The notes beneath the pieces are model-generated. The model did not search any database, was not told the DNA's origin, and saw only the letters and a program-made list of their open reading frames with translations. A DNA stretch of 64,000 nt from JACNKJ01 sp964344565 (GTDB taxonomy: Bacteria > Krumholzibacteriota > Krumholzibacteriia > JACNKJ01): positions 82,350 through 146,349 of the forward strand of contig CAYFNT010000008.1 of NCBI GenBank assembly GCA_964344565.1, in the 5' to 3' direction. Position 1 is the stretch's first letter. Each line of letters starts with the position of its first letter. Of this stretch, positions 1-8,387 are shown piece after piece. Made by a program: the position numbers and the translations under genes.

Positions 1-434
1 AGGATTACCGCGTTCAGAAGGATCGCGCCGTAGAAGTGAAGGAAGAGGCGTCCGAACTCGGCGGCCTGCACCGTGAAGCCTTCGTCCAGCATTCCGAGAC
101 CCTTGGCTCCCAGAAAGAGAAGGCCGTTCAGAATCAGGTGGGCCGAGCTTCCGGCCAGGAGCAGCGCGTAGAGGTGGGAGTTCCAGATCTCGCGGGTACT
201 GATGGGCAGGGCGAGGTCCAGGCGCGTGCACCGCAGACCCGCCTTGCCGATGATCAGGTAGAGGCTCGTGCTCAGGTAGAGGACAATCTGCGCGAAGAGG
301 AGGGTGTCGATGCCCTGTTTGAACATGGCGATGATGACGCCGTTGAGCAGCAGCAATCCCGCCACCGAGGAAATGGCGAACCAACGCCCGAAGGCGCGCA
401 GTGTGGGATCGCGACGAAGCAGGGAGGGGAACAT
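1..434 (-). CDS. ABC transporter permease-like membrane protein, partial (C-terminus beyond window)
   Basis: Reading the minus strand from the ATG at 434 gives at least 144 residues, open to the window edge. The product is hydrophobic, with several probable membrane segments. The block RCTRLDLALPISTREIW closely matches RCSRLNLTLPLSTRRLW in the upstream permease, and both proteins begin with a short R-x-D-P motif, so the two are paralogues. It starts 2 nt after the stop of that permease and is the last visible gene of the GntR/ABC operon. It probably forms a heteromeric export channel with its paralogue. The substrate is unknown. Confidence 0.75.
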   Translation of the reverse strand, partial: MFPSLLRRDPTLRAFGRWFAISSVAGLLLLNGVIIAMFKQGIDTLLFAQIVLYLSTSLYLIIGKAGLRCTRLDLALPISTREIWNSHLYALLLAGSSAHLILNGLLFLGAKGLGMLDEGFTVQAAEFGRLFLHFYGAILLNAVI

Positions 435-436
435 CT

Positions 437-2170
437 CTACCACTCCTGGATGGCGGGCTTGGGCTTGTGAGCGAAGGACACTTCGATGCGCAGGAACTGC
501 CTTTCGACGATGAGATACCCGGCGAGGGCGACCAGGCCGGTGAAGAGCCAGTACAGCCAGGTGGGAGCCGCAAGGGATTCCGCGGCCCTGCGGAACAGGA
601 TGGACGGCAGGGAGTCGATGGCGGTGGCCGATAGCCATCCCAACTGATCCGCGATCAATACGAGGACGATCAGGCCGCCGAGCGCTCCGACGAAGCCGGG
701 CACGAGCCAGACCTTCTGGGCGCTGTAGCCGCGGTAGATGCTCATGCCCAGGCTCAGGACGAGCGTGAGAAGGACCAGTCCGAAGGCGACGGCCAGGGCC
801 AGGGTGCGGCTGCGCAGTGCCGAGCCTCGTCCGGCGGAACCGGCCACGGTGAAGCTGCCGCGCTCGAGGGCGGCTCGGAACTCTTCGTCGAGATTCGCCC
901 GGTCGGGGCGAAGGGCCGCCTCGCCGTGCACCCGTTCCACGGCGCGATCGGTCTGCCAGGCGCGGAAATCCAGACTCTGCGTCTCGCTCACTTCGTAGGG
1001 ATTGTAGACCGCGGCGTCCAGACCCGGCAGTAATCGATGGGGCCATGGGTGGTGGCTCTCGCCCCAGGGCGCGGTCTGCAGGGGCACTTCGCCGTTCCAG
1101 GCAAGCTCGCGAAACTCGGCCGGCACCTTCAGTTCGTGCTGAACGTACTCGACCATGGTCGAGCGCTCCTTGTCGAAGCTCAGAAGAATGGCCGTGAAGC
1201 CGCCTCCGATGGAAGCCGCGAGCAGGCCCGGCAGAAGGGTCCAGACCAGGAGCATTCGACGGCTCACGGGCCAGGCGTCCATCTTGTAGAGCCGCGCGAT
1301 GCCGTTGGAAAGCAGGGCCCAGAGCCAGAGTCCGATCACGGCGTTCTGCATGGTGAGCGACCGGCTGTCGTAGTAGGAGAGCACCCAGGTCATGGCGAAG
1401 AGGGCCATGCTCATGAAGCCCATCCAGCCGATCCAGTGGTTGAAGAGAATGCGGAAGGCCGTCCAGTGCAGATTCATGGAGCTCGGAATCTCTTCGCTCA
1501 CAGGTTCAGGCAGGGGCGAGACCGTGGCGGTGGCCGCGACTCCTTCCTCGGGTTCCCTGGGGCTCACGCTCAGGCTGGCGGGAAGACGAAGGATGATGCG
1601 AAGCGCCAGGATCAGAGCCAAAGGTACGGTGAGGATCAGCAGCTCCGCGCCCACCGGAACCATGGCGACAATCAGGGCCAGGGCGAAAACGACCAAGGTC
1701 GTGTAGGCGATGTACCAGCTGTCTCCGGAGATCTTGAAGAGCTCCAGGCGGGGTGTCTGCAAGAGGAAGGGAATCAGAAGTTGGACAGCCGCGGTCTTGA
1801 ATAGGACGTCCGCCATGATGCCGTAGCTAAGGTTGCCCGCCGGGGGATCCAGGTTCCACAGCAGGGTTATCGCGAAGCCCGCGAAGGTCAGTACACCCAC
1901 GGACAACAGAGAGACGATGCGAAGCAGCCAGAGCCTGCGGGTCGAGAGGGGTAGGGTGAGGTTCAATCGACTGCAGCGGTTCGAGATGTTCGAGGCGATC
2001 GTGACCCAGGACGACACCAGGAAGTAGATCATCACGAAGAAGATGAAGAGTCCCCGCCCTTCGCCGTCGAGCAGGGCCGATCGCACCACCATCGCGTAGA
2101 AGATGGAGATGGGCAGCCCGAAGATGAGCGATCCCCAGGCGGGATCCTGGCGAAGGACGCGCAGGCTCAT
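437..2170 (-). CDS. ABC-2-type transporter permease, 577 aa
   Basis: Integral membrane protein with hydrophobic segments in the first 240 residues (for example around 20-40 and 110-200), more around 240-330, and a C-terminal cluster from about 465. A soluble section lies roughly at 340-440. No ATPase motifs are present. It starts at an ATG that overlaps the stop of the ATPase gene by 4 nt, behind a GGAGGG ribosome site, so translation is coupled. With the ATPase it should form an export-type ABC system like those in GntR/YtrA-regulated operons of other bacteria, several of which respond to cell-envelope stress. Substrate not inferable from sequence. Confidence 0.8.
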   Translation of the reverse strand: MSLRVLRQDPAWGSLIFGLPISIFYAMVVRSALLDGEGRGLFIFFVMIYFLVSSWVTIASNISNRCSRLNLTLPLSTRRLWLLRIVSLLSVGVLTFAGFAITLLWNLDPPAGNLSYGIMADVLFKTAAVQLLIPFLLQTPRLELFKISGDSWYIAYTTLVVFALALIVAMVPVGAELLILTVPLALILALRIILRLPASLSVSPREPEEGVAATATVSPLPEPVSEEIPSSMNLHWTAFRILFNHWIGWMGFMSMALFAMTWVLSYYDSRSLTMQNAVIGLWLWALLSNGIARLYKMDAWPVSRRMLLVWTLLPGLLAASIGGGFTAILLSFDKERSTMVEYVQHELKVPAEFRELAWNGEVPLQTAPWGESHHPWPHRLLPGLDAAVYNPYEVSETQSLDFRAWQTDRAVERVHGEAALRPDRANLDEEFRAALERGSFTVAGSAGRGSALRSRTLALAVAFGLVLLTLVLSLGMSIYRGYSAQKVWLVPGFVGALGGLIVLVLIADQLGWLSATAIDSLPSILFRRAAESLAAPTWLYWLFTGLVALAGYLIVERQFLRIEVSFAHKPKPAIQEW

Positions 2171-3060
2171 GCCTGCCCTCCGGCGAGTTCGATGAACATC
2201 TCTTCCAGGGGAATGGACTGGCAGCGCGCGCCTTGCACGCCCAGCTGGTCGGCCAGCACCTGCTCGGTGCGCGCCGGATCGTGACGGAAGACGGCGTGCC
2301 AGGCGTCGCTGCGCTTGCGAACGCCGAGACAGCCGTCCAGGCCGAGCAGGCGCTCGCGCAGTTCGCCATTCTCATGGGGGACGAGCGCCAAACTGTAGTC
2401 TTCCTGCAGGCTGTCCAGTTCGCCGTCCAGGAGCACCCTGCCGTCGTGGAGCATGACGATGCGGCCGGCCATGCGCTCCACGTCGGTCATGTAGTGGCTC
2501 GAGAAGAGAATCGTGCTGCCCGTCTCGTTGAGCAGGCGGATGGAGGTCTCGAGGAACTCGCGCCGCGCGGCGGGATCGAGTCCGCCTGCGGGTTCGTCGA
2601 GGATGAGCAGCTCCGGCCGATGGGCCACCGCGCAGAGCAGGGCCACCTGCCTCGCCTGTCCCTTGCTGAGCTTCTTGATCTTCCGGCCCAGGGGCAGGTC
2701 GAATCGCTGGACGAGTTCGGCGGCCATGTCCTCGTCCCAGTTCTTGAAGAGGCCGCGGTGCAGGGCGATGACGTCCTTCACCTTGAGGAACTCGGGAAGG
2801 ATCTGATCCTCCGACACGTAGCCGATGCGGCTCTTCACCTCCACGGGCTTCTCCCGCGGGTCCATGCCGAAGATGCGCACCTCGCCCCGCTGGGCTTCGA
2901 GCATGCCCATGGCCAGGCGAATCAGCGTGGTCTTGCCCGCTCCGTTCCTGCCGAGCAGTCCCACGACCTGTCCGGCGGGGATGGTCAGGCTCAGCCCGTC
3001 CAGCACGTCTTCGCCTTTTCTGTAGGCACGATGGATGTTGGTGAATTCAACGACGCACAT
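2167..3060 (-). CDS. ABC transporter ATP-binding protein, 297 aa
   Basis: Nucleotide-binding subunit energising the two adjacent permeases. Walker A is GLLGRNGAGKTTLIR near residues 34-48. The signature is LSKGQ near residue 134. Walker B with the catalytic Glu is LLILDEPAGGLDP near 154-166, and the H-loop is in SSHYMTD. The last 80 residues are an accessory domain usual in ABC-2 exporters. Start ATG follows a GAGGAGG site. The gene abuts the GntR repressor gene, sharing base 3060. Family assignment is secure; the transported substrate is not. Confidence 0.92.
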   Translation of the reverse strand: MCVVEFTNIHRAYRKGEDVLDGLSLTIPAGQVVGLLGRNGAGKTTLIRLAMGMLEAQRGEVRIFGMDPREKPVEVKSRIGYVSEDQILPEFLKVKDVIALHRGLFKNWDEDMAAELVQRFDLPLGRKIKKLSKGQARQVALLCAVAHRPELLILDEPAGGLDPAARREFLETSIRLLNETGSTILFSSHYMTDVERMAGRIVMLHDGRVLLDGELDSLQEDYSLALVPHENGELRERLLGLDGCLGVRKRSDAWHAVFRHDPARTEQVLADQLGVQGARCQSIPLEEMFIELAGGQA

Positions 3061-3452
3061 CAGGCATCCTCCTCGCTCGAGTCGAGCAATTCGCGGAAAA
3101 GCTCCAGGGCCTTGTCGCGATCGATATTCATCTGGCGGGCCACCCGCGCGGGCGCGGACAGGCTCTCGCGGAGCTGATCCATCTTCTGATCGGTCATGGC
3201 CTCGCCGGACCGGGATCGCACCACCAGCGGGCGTCCGGGCCGGCGTTCCACGACTTCTTCCTTTTCGAGATAGCTGTAGGCCTTGCTGATCGTCATCGGG
3301 TTCACCCCCAACTCGGATGAAAGAGCACGGGTGGACGGAAGCTCGTCGCCAGGCTCCAGGAGGCCGCTGGCCACGTGGAACTTGATCTGGTCCATGAGCT
3401 GCCGGTAGACAGGGACCCCGCTGCTCGGATCGACGACGATCAGCAGACCCAC
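3060..3452 (-). CDS. GntR-family (YtrA-type) transcriptional repressor, 130 aa
   Basis: The N-terminal 70 residues are a winged helix with the family pattern VYRQLMDQIKFHVASG, then LEPGDELPSTRALSSELGVN and the recognition helix TISKAYSYLEKE. The C-terminal part is only about 50 residues and helical, which is the short YtrA subfamily that regulates ABC exporters. Start is GTG at 3452 with AGGAAAGGA upstream. It sits between the small secreted gene and the ABC genes. A perfect GTGTAT/ATACAC dyad at the operon promoter is the probable autoregulatory operator. The effector is unknown. Confidence 0.9.
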   Translation of the reverse strand: MGLLIVVDPSSGVPVYRQLMDQIKFHVASGLLEPGDELPSTRALSSELGVNPMTISKAYSYLEKEEVVERRPGRPLVVRSRSGEAMTDQKMDQLRESLSAPARVARQMNIDRDKALELFRELLDSSEEDA

Positions 3453-3456
3453 AGCA

Positions 3457-3771
3457 TCATCCTTTCCTCGCCGGCGGCGACAGGAGGGTGTCCAGCCATG
3501 TGGCCAGGAGGCGCTTGCCCACGCGCAGGGTGACGGCCAGGCTGCGGGCGGCGATCTTCGAGCGCTTGAGAAGGCCGGGTTTCCCGTCCACGGTCTTCAG
3601 GGGAAGGGGCTCGGGAGTGGCCGGCGCAAGGGAATCGGGCGCCACGGCCTGGTTCAGCGCCGGCGTGTTCGTTGTCCCGCTGAGATCGCCCTCGACGGGG
3701 CGCTCCTGTGCGCCGACCGCGACCATCAGGATGATCATCAGCGGTATCAGGGCTCTCAGGTTCTTCTTCAT
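3457..3771 (-). CDS. Small secreted protein of unknown function, 104 aa
   Basis: First gene of the operon, with a TAGGAG ribosome site before the ATG. The product has a typical signal peptide (Lys-rich start, hydrophobic 8-19, likely cleavage after AVGA near residue 21). A Pro/Ala-rich, probably disordered stretch follows to about residue 60, then a basic amphipathic section (70-95). No family recognised. Its place ahead of the repressor and exporter genes suggests an envelope role linked to the transporter. The real length is supported by 4-nt spacing to the GTG of the repressor gene, whose ribosome site lies within its 3' end. Confidence 0.6.
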   Translation of the reverse strand: MKKNLRALIPLMIILMVAVGAQERPVEGDLSGTTNTPALNQAVAPDSLAPATPEPLPLKTVDGKPGLLKRSKIAARSLAVTLRVGKRLLATWLDTLLSPPARKG

Positions 3772-3834
3772 CTCGGGCTCCTATTCGTAGGCTCGTGATC
3801 CCTACGGAGCAGTAGTGCATCAGTTTCGTAATAC

Positions 3835-3864
3835 ACTATACGGCACCTCAGGTGTATAAGTCAA
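3835..3864 (-). promoter_or_regulatory. Promoter of the GntR/ABC operon
   Basis: On the minus strand TTGACT (3864-3859) and TATAGT (3840-3835) are separated by 18 nt, a good sigma70-type promoter about 60 nt upstream of the small secreted gene. It overlaps the GntR operator candidate. Confidence 0.75.
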
Positions 3865-3873
3865 GTCATACAC
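3852..3873. promoter_or_regulatory. Candidate GntR/YtrA operator
   Basis: Perfect dyad GTGTAT-N10-ATACAC overlapping the -35 box of the operon promoter. A further TACACT half-site lies at 3832-3837 next to the -10 box. Known YtrA operators, as I recall them, pair AGTGTA with TACACT at similar spacing, so autorepression by the adjacent regulator is likely. Confidence 0.7.
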
Positions 3874-3963
3874 TTCGCAAGCTTGTGTTTTCTTTGTAAA
3901 GTATTGAAAAAAATGAAGATAAATCGGTGGCGAAGTGCGATCGCACAGGTGTACAGTGCCTTC

Positions 3964-4653
3964 ATGAGCGACTACTACGCCGAAAAACTGTCGGGCGAGC
4001 GCCTGAAGCGCTGCTACGAGATCGCCTCGCCGAGGGTGCGGGGCTACCTGGACGCCGAGATCCAAGCCCTGGGGAAGCGGCTTCGGCCGGGCATGGCCGC
4101 ACTGGAGCTGGGCTGCGGCACGGCGCGGGTTCTGGGCGGCCTGACCGCCGCCGGCGCGCGGCTTTTCGGCATCGACAACGCCCGCGCAAGCCTGCAGCTG
4201 GCCGCGGGGGAATTCGGTACTAAAATAGGATGGGTCCTCGGCGACGCCCATGCCCTGCCCTTTGCCGCCGGCGTCTTCGATCTCGTCTTCTGCGTGCAGA
4301 ACGGCCCCGCGGCCATCGGCGACGGGGAGAAGCTGCTCGCGGAATCCCTGCGTGTGACAGCAGCGGGTGGAAGGGTGGTCTTCTCGAGCTACCTCGACGA
4401 TTTCTGGGACGCCCGTCTGGACTGGTTCCGCAGGCAGTCAGCTGAAGGGCTGCTGGGCGCCATCGACGAGAAGGCCAGTGGCGATGGCGTCATCGTCTGC
4501 GAGGACGGCCTTCGCCTGGGTCGCGTGAGCGCCGAGGAGTTTCGATCCTGGAACGCTCCGGTGAAGCCTCGACTGCGCGAGGTCGACGGCTCGAGTCTCT
4601 TCGCGGAGTGGAAACTGCCCGAAAGGCTTCCCGCGTCGGCGTCCGCGTGCTAG
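3964..4653 (+). CDS. Class I SAM-dependent methyltransferase, 229 aa
   Basis: Rossmann methyltransferase: SAM-binding motif I is LELGCGTARVLGGL, the acidic residue ending strand 2 is in GIDNA, and motif IV is VFCVQNGPAAIGD. I chose the ATG at 3964 (MSDYYAEKLS) because this opening resembles family members I recall. The frame extends upstream to about 3883, but that stretch looks like promoter DNA. There is no ribosome site; TACAGT at 3952-3957 is at leaderless distance. It is divergent from the GntR operon. Substrate unknown. Confidence 0.75.
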   Translation: MSDYYAEKLSGERLKRCYEIASPRVRGYLDAEIQALGKRLRPGMAALELGCGTARVLGGLTAAGARLFGIDNARASLQLAAGEFGTKIGWVLGDAHALPFAAGVFDLVFCVQNGPAAIGDGEKLLAESLRVTAAGGRVVFSSYLDDFWDARLDWFRRQSAEGLLGAIDEKASGDGVIVCEDGLRLGRVSAEEFRSWNAPVKPRLREVDGSSLFAEWKLPERLPASASAC

Positions 4654-4674
4654 AAGAGTGAAGGAGGCCGAGCC

Positions 4675-5370
4675 ATGGAACATCCCTTCTGGACCATCAT
4701 CGTGGCCGCCGGATGCGGACAGCGATTCGGCGCGGCCCGTCCCAAGCAGTATCTGGAGCTGGCGGGGCGTCCGGTGCTCATGCGGGCCATGGATCCCTTT
4801 CTGGACCACGGCGATCCGGATCGCGTCATCCTGGTGATTCCTCCCGAGGACGGCGACTTCATCAAGGAGATGCTCGACGAGTTTCTTCCCGGCGCTCGCC
4901 CCTTGCTCGTGCCCGGCGGCAGCACCCGGCAGAACTCCGTCTATCGCGGACTCAGCGCCATCGCCGACGAGGAAGGCTGGGTGGCCGTGCACGACGCGGC
5001 CCGTCCGCTCTTCGACGGCGCTAGGCTCGACGGTTGGAAATCGCTGCTCGAGGAATGCGACGCGGTGCTGCCGGTGCTGCCCATCGCCGACACCGTGGTG
5101 GAGGCCCGCGACGGCCGCGTGACCAAGCTGCTGGATCGCCGCAAGCTGGGCGCGGTGCAGACACCGCAGCTGTTCCGCCTGTCGACGCTGCGCGCGGCGC
5201 ACCTGGAGGCCATCGACCGCGGCGAGGAGAACGCCAGCGACGACGGCGGCCTGGCCCTGGCCCTGGGCGCGGATGTGCGCACGGTGCCGGGTGACGCCTC
5301 GAACTTCAAGATCACCCGCCCCGAAGACTTCGAATGGGCGGAACGCGAACTCGAGGAGAAGGATGACTAG
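4675..5370 (+). CDS. ispD: 2-C-methyl-D-erythritol 4-phosphate cytidylyltransferase
   Basis: Third enzyme of the MEP isoprenoid pathway: transfers CMP from CTP to MEP. The N-terminal nucleotide-binding signature is VAAGCGQRFGAARPKQYLEL, with the catalytic Arg and Lys in it. VHDAARPL and the C-terminal KITRPEDF are also diagnostic. Length 231 aa is normal. Ribosome site GAAGGAGG precedes the ATG. It overlaps ispF by 8 nt, so the two consecutive-pathway genes are probably co-translated. Confidence 0.96.
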   Translation: MEHPFWTIIVAAGCGQRFGAARPKQYLELAGRPVLMRAMDPFLDHGDPDRVILVIPPEDGDFIKEMLDEFLPGARPLLVPGGSTRQNSVYRGLSAIADEEGWVAVHDAARPLFDGARLDGWKSLLEECDAVLPVLPIADTVVEARDGRVTKLLDRRKLGAVQTPQLFRLSTLRAAHLEAIDRGEENASDDGGLALALGADVRTVPGDASNFKITRPEDFEWAERELEEKDD

Positions 5371-5845
5371 AAGCGGCATCGGTTTCGACTCCCACCGTTT
5401 CGCGGAAGGGCGTCCCTTGATTCTCGGCGGAGTCACGATACCCGATGCCCGGGGACTGGCGGGCCACTCGGACGCCGACGTGCTCGCCCACGCCATCGTC
5501 GACGCTCTGCTCGGCGCGGGCGCCCTGGGAGACATCGGCCGTCACTTTCCGGACCACGACCAAGCCTGGAAGAATGCGCCGGGTTCGCTCTTCATCGATC
5601 GGAGCCTGGAGCTTCTGGGCAAGAACGGACTCAGGCCCGTTCACGTGGACGCCACCATCATCGCCGAGGCGCCGCGGCTGGCGCCGCACATGGACGCCAT
5701 CCGTGCCAGCCTGGCCGGCTTCCTGAAACTCCCCTTGGATTCGGTGTCGGTGAAGGCCACCACCAACGAGGGAATGGGCGCCATCGGGCGCAGCGAGGGC
5801 ATGGCCGTGATGGCCGTGGCCACCGTGGAGGACATCGATGCCTGA
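5363..5845 (+). CDS. ispF: 2-C-methyl-D-erythritol 2,4-cyclodiphosphate synthase
   Basis: Forms MEcPP from CDP-ME 2-phosphate in the MEP pathway; a zinc-dependent trimer. Family motifs are GIGFDSHRF near the start (metal-binding Asp and His), GHSDADVLAHAI, DIGRHFPD and VKATTNEGMGAIGR. The ATG at 5363, inside the end of ispD with GGAGAAGG before it, gives 160 aa, the usual family size. The frame is open further upstream, but that would run inside ispD. Confidence 0.96.
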   Translation: MTRSGIGFDSHRFAEGRPLILGGVTIPDARGLAGHSDADVLAHAIVDALLGAGALGDIGRHFPDHDQAWKNAPGSLFIDRSLELLGKNGLRPVHVDATIIAEAPRLAPHMDAIRASLAGFLKLPLDSVSVKATTNEGMGAIGRSEGMAVMAVATVEDIDA

Positions 5846-7244
5846 CAGCAAAGTTCGCGTGCGATTCGCGCCCAGTCCCACCGGCAGCCTGCACATGGGC
5901 GTGGCCCGGACGGCGCTCTTCAACTGGCTCTACGCCCGCGGGCAGGGCGGAACCTACGTGCTGCGGGTGGAAGACACCGACCGGGAACGCAGCACGGCCG
6001 AAAGCGAAGCGGCCATGCTCGAGAGCCTGACCTGGCTCGGCCTGGACTGGGATGAAGGCCCCGACGGCGGGGGCTGCCACGGTCCCTATCGGCAGAGCGA
6101 GCGTCTGGACTTCTACGCGGCCAAGGCGGAAAAGCTGGTTGGAGAGGGCAAGGCCTATCCCTGCTTCTGCAGCGACGAGGACCTGGCCGCAAAGCGCGAG
6201 CGCGCCGAGGCCGAGAAGCGCGCGCCCATCTACGACGGCAGCTGTGCCGGCATCGACGCCTCGGAAGCGGCCGCGCGCGCGGCCAAGGAGCCGCATACGA
6301 TTCGATTCCGAGTGCCCCATCGCGAGATCGCGGTGGATGACCTCGTGCGCGGACGGGTGACCTTCCCGCCGGGCACCGTGGGCGATTTCATCCTGTTGCG
6401 CCAGGGCGGCATGCCCGTCTACAACTTCGCCTGTGTGGTGGACGACGGGCTCATGGAGATCTCCCACGTGCTGCGCGGCGAGGATCATCTGTCGAACACT
6501 CTTCGGCAGATCATGCTCTACGAAGCCCTCGACATGCCGGTGCCGGCCTTCGGGCATCTGTCGATGATCCTGGGGGAGGACAAGCAGAAGCTGTCCAAGC
6601 GCCATGGAGCGGTGAGCGTGGAGGCCTATCGCGATCAAGGATATCAGTCCGAAGCGCTGATCAACTACCTGGCCCTGCTCGGTTGGAATCCCGGCGACGA
6701 GCGCGAGAACATGAGCCGCGAGGAGTTGGTGAAGGCCTTCGACATCTCCCGCGTGAACAAGTCGCCTGCGGTCTTCGATCGCGCTAAGCTGGATTGGCTG
6801 GCGGGGGTGAAGATCCGCGAGGGCAAGCCGGAGGATCTGCTCGACGCCGCCCGGCCCTTCCTGCCCGGCGAGAGCGACGAGCGCATCCTGAAGATGATCG
6901 CCGCGGTGCAGGATCATCTGCATTTCGCCGCGGAGCTGCCTCGGGAAGTGGAATTGCTCAAGGGCAGCGCTCCCGAGCCCGACGAGGAGGCCCGCGGCTG
7001 GATCGACGGCGCCGCCGAACTCTACGCGGCCCTGGCCGCCGAGATCGAATCGGTCGAAGGCGAGTTCGACGCGCCGGCCTTCAAGGCGGCCATGAAGCCC
7101 GCGGGAAAGGCCGCGGGGCGCAAGGGCAAGGAACTCTTCATGCCCGTGCGCGCGAAGATCACCGGCCGCGTTCACGGGCCCGACCTCTCGGCGGTCGCCG
7201 AAATCCTCGGACGCGAGGAAGTGCTCGCGCGGCTGCGATCCTGA
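5838..7244 (+). CDS. gltX: Glutamyl-tRNA synthetase
   Basis: Class Ia synthetase charging tRNA-Glu, 468 aa. The HIGH-type signature is PSPTGSLHMG (about 11-20) and the KMSKS-type motif is KLSKRHG near residue 251. The helical anticodon-binding half follows and ends normally. The family LRVEDTDRERS motif is present. The ATG overlaps the end of ispF by 8 nt. Whether it also charges tRNA-Gln cannot be judged from this window. Confidence 0.96.
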   Translation: MPDSKVRVRFAPSPTGSLHMGVARTALFNWLYARGQGGTYVLRVEDTDRERSTAESEAAMLESLTWLGLDWDEGPDGGGCHGPYRQSERLDFYAAKAEKLVGEGKAYPCFCSDEDLAAKRERAEAEKRAPIYDGSCAGIDASEAAARAAKEPHTIRFRVPHREIAVDDLVRGRVTFPPGTVGDFILLRQGGMPVYNFACVVDDGLMEISHVLRGEDHLSNTLRQIMLYEALDMPVPAFGHLSMILGEDKQKLSKRHGAVSVEAYRDQGYQSEALINYLALLGWNPGDERENMSREELVKAFDISRVNKSPAVFDRAKLDWLAGVKIREGKPEDLLDAARPFLPGESDERILKMIAAVQDHLHFAAELPREVELLKGSAPEPDEEARGWIDGAAELYAALAAEIESVEGEFDAPAFKAAMKPAGKAAGRKGKELFMPVRAKITGRVHGPDLSAVAEILGREEVLARLRS

Positions 7245-8311
7245 TGGCCGGCCTGGCGGACATCCTTCGCCCCACGCCGGTGGTGGACGAGGTTCGCGCC
7301 CGCGGGAACATCGCGAAGATGGCGGCCAAGGCTAAGCGCCTCGGCCTGGAATTCCGTCCGCACTTCAAGACGCACCAGTCGGCCGCCATCGGCGAGTGGT
7401 TCCGCGACGAGGGCGTGAGTGCTATCACCGTGTCGTCCCTCGGCATGGCGGCCTACTTCGCCGCAGCCGGTTGGGACGACATCACCGTGGCCTTCCCCTT
7501 CAATCCGCGGGAGTCGGCCCTGGCCGGCGAGCTCGCCGGCGCGATCCGACTCGGCCTGCTGGTGGACTCCGCCGAGGGGCTCGGAGCGGTTCGCGCGCTC
7601 GGCGCACCCGTCCGCGTCTGGATCAAGATCGACACGGGATACGGACGCGCGGGCATCCCCTGGGACCGCGCCGAAGCGGTGCGCGCCATGGCGCGGGAGG
7701 CGGAGGGAGATTTCGCCGGTATCCTGACCCACAACGGGGCGAGCTATTTCGCGGGCGATCCGGACGGCGTGCGCGCATCCCACGCAGAGTCCCTCGCACG
7801 CATGCGTGAAGTGGCGACGGCACTCGACGATTGCGCGATTTCCCTGGGCGACACGCCCTCCTGCGCCCTCGCCGAGGACTTCGAGGGCATCCATGAGATC
7901 CGACCGGGAAACTTCGTCTTCTTCGATCTCATGCAGCGGGCTCTCGGGGTCTGCGGCGACGATGAAATCGCCATGGCCCTGGCCTGTCCGGTGGTGTCGG
8001 TGTATCAGGATCGGCTGATGCTCTACGGCGGCGCCGTTCATTTCTCCAAGGATTCTATCGAGATGGGCGAAAGCCGCATCTTCGGCGCCCTCGCAAAGGA
8101 CTCCTTCGGGGAAGTGGACGAAGCATCGCCGCTGATCGCGCTGTCGCAGGAACACGGCACCCTGCTGCCGGGACCGGCCGCTGCGGAGCTGAAACCCGGC
8201 GACCTTGCCCTCGTCTATCCGGCCCATTCCTGCCTGACGGCGGATCTGCATGTGGGATTCAAGACTATCGATGGTGCTTGGCTATCGAGTTTTAGGATGT
8301 ATGCCTCTTGA
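7244..8311 (+). CDS. D-threonine aldolase / DSD1-type D-serine dehydratase-like PLP enzyme, 355 aa
   Basis: Fold-type III PLP enzyme: an alanine-racemase-like TIM barrel with the cofactor Lys in RPHFKTHQS (K42), then a C-terminal beta domain. The metal site near the C-terminus reads HSC (H328, C330). As I recall, the His-x-Cys pair is typical of zinc-dependent eukaryote-type D-serine dehydratase, while D-threonine aldolases carry His-x-Asp, so D-serine (or 3-hydroxy-D-aspartate) is a possible substrate. The ATG overlaps the gltX stop (TGATG). Neither name is certain. Confidence 0.8.
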   Translation: MAGLADILRPTPVVDEVRARGNIAKMAAKAKRLGLEFRPHFKTHQSAAIGEWFRDEGVSAITVSSLGMAAYFAAAGWDDITVAFPFNPRESALAGELAGAIRLGLLVDSAEGLGAVRALGAPVRVWIKIDTGYGRAGIPWDRAEAVRAMAREAEGDFAGILTHNGASYFAGDPDGVRASHAESLARMREVATALDDCAISLGDTPSCALAEDFEGIHEIRPGNFVFFDLMQRALGVCGDDEIAMALACPVVSVYQDRLMLYGGAVHFSKDSIEMGESRIFGALAKDSFGEVDEASPLIALSQEHGTLLPGPAAAELKPGDLALVYPAHSCLTADLHVGFKTIDGAWLSSFRMYAS

Positions 8312-8368
8312 TCACCGACTAACTTCTTGTTTCAATCTAGCCATAACATTACCCCTAAAAACATGTCT

Positions 8369-8387
8369 AAGAATGTGCACAATTCTT
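8369..8387. promoter_or_regulatory. Dyad symmetry at the fic promoter
   Basis: AAGAAT and ATTCTT flank a GTGCAC core and overlap the -35 box of the Fic gene promoter. Possible operator, perhaps for the Fic protein's own winged-helix domain. It lies in the AT-rich 8312-8440 spacer. Confidence 0.4.
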
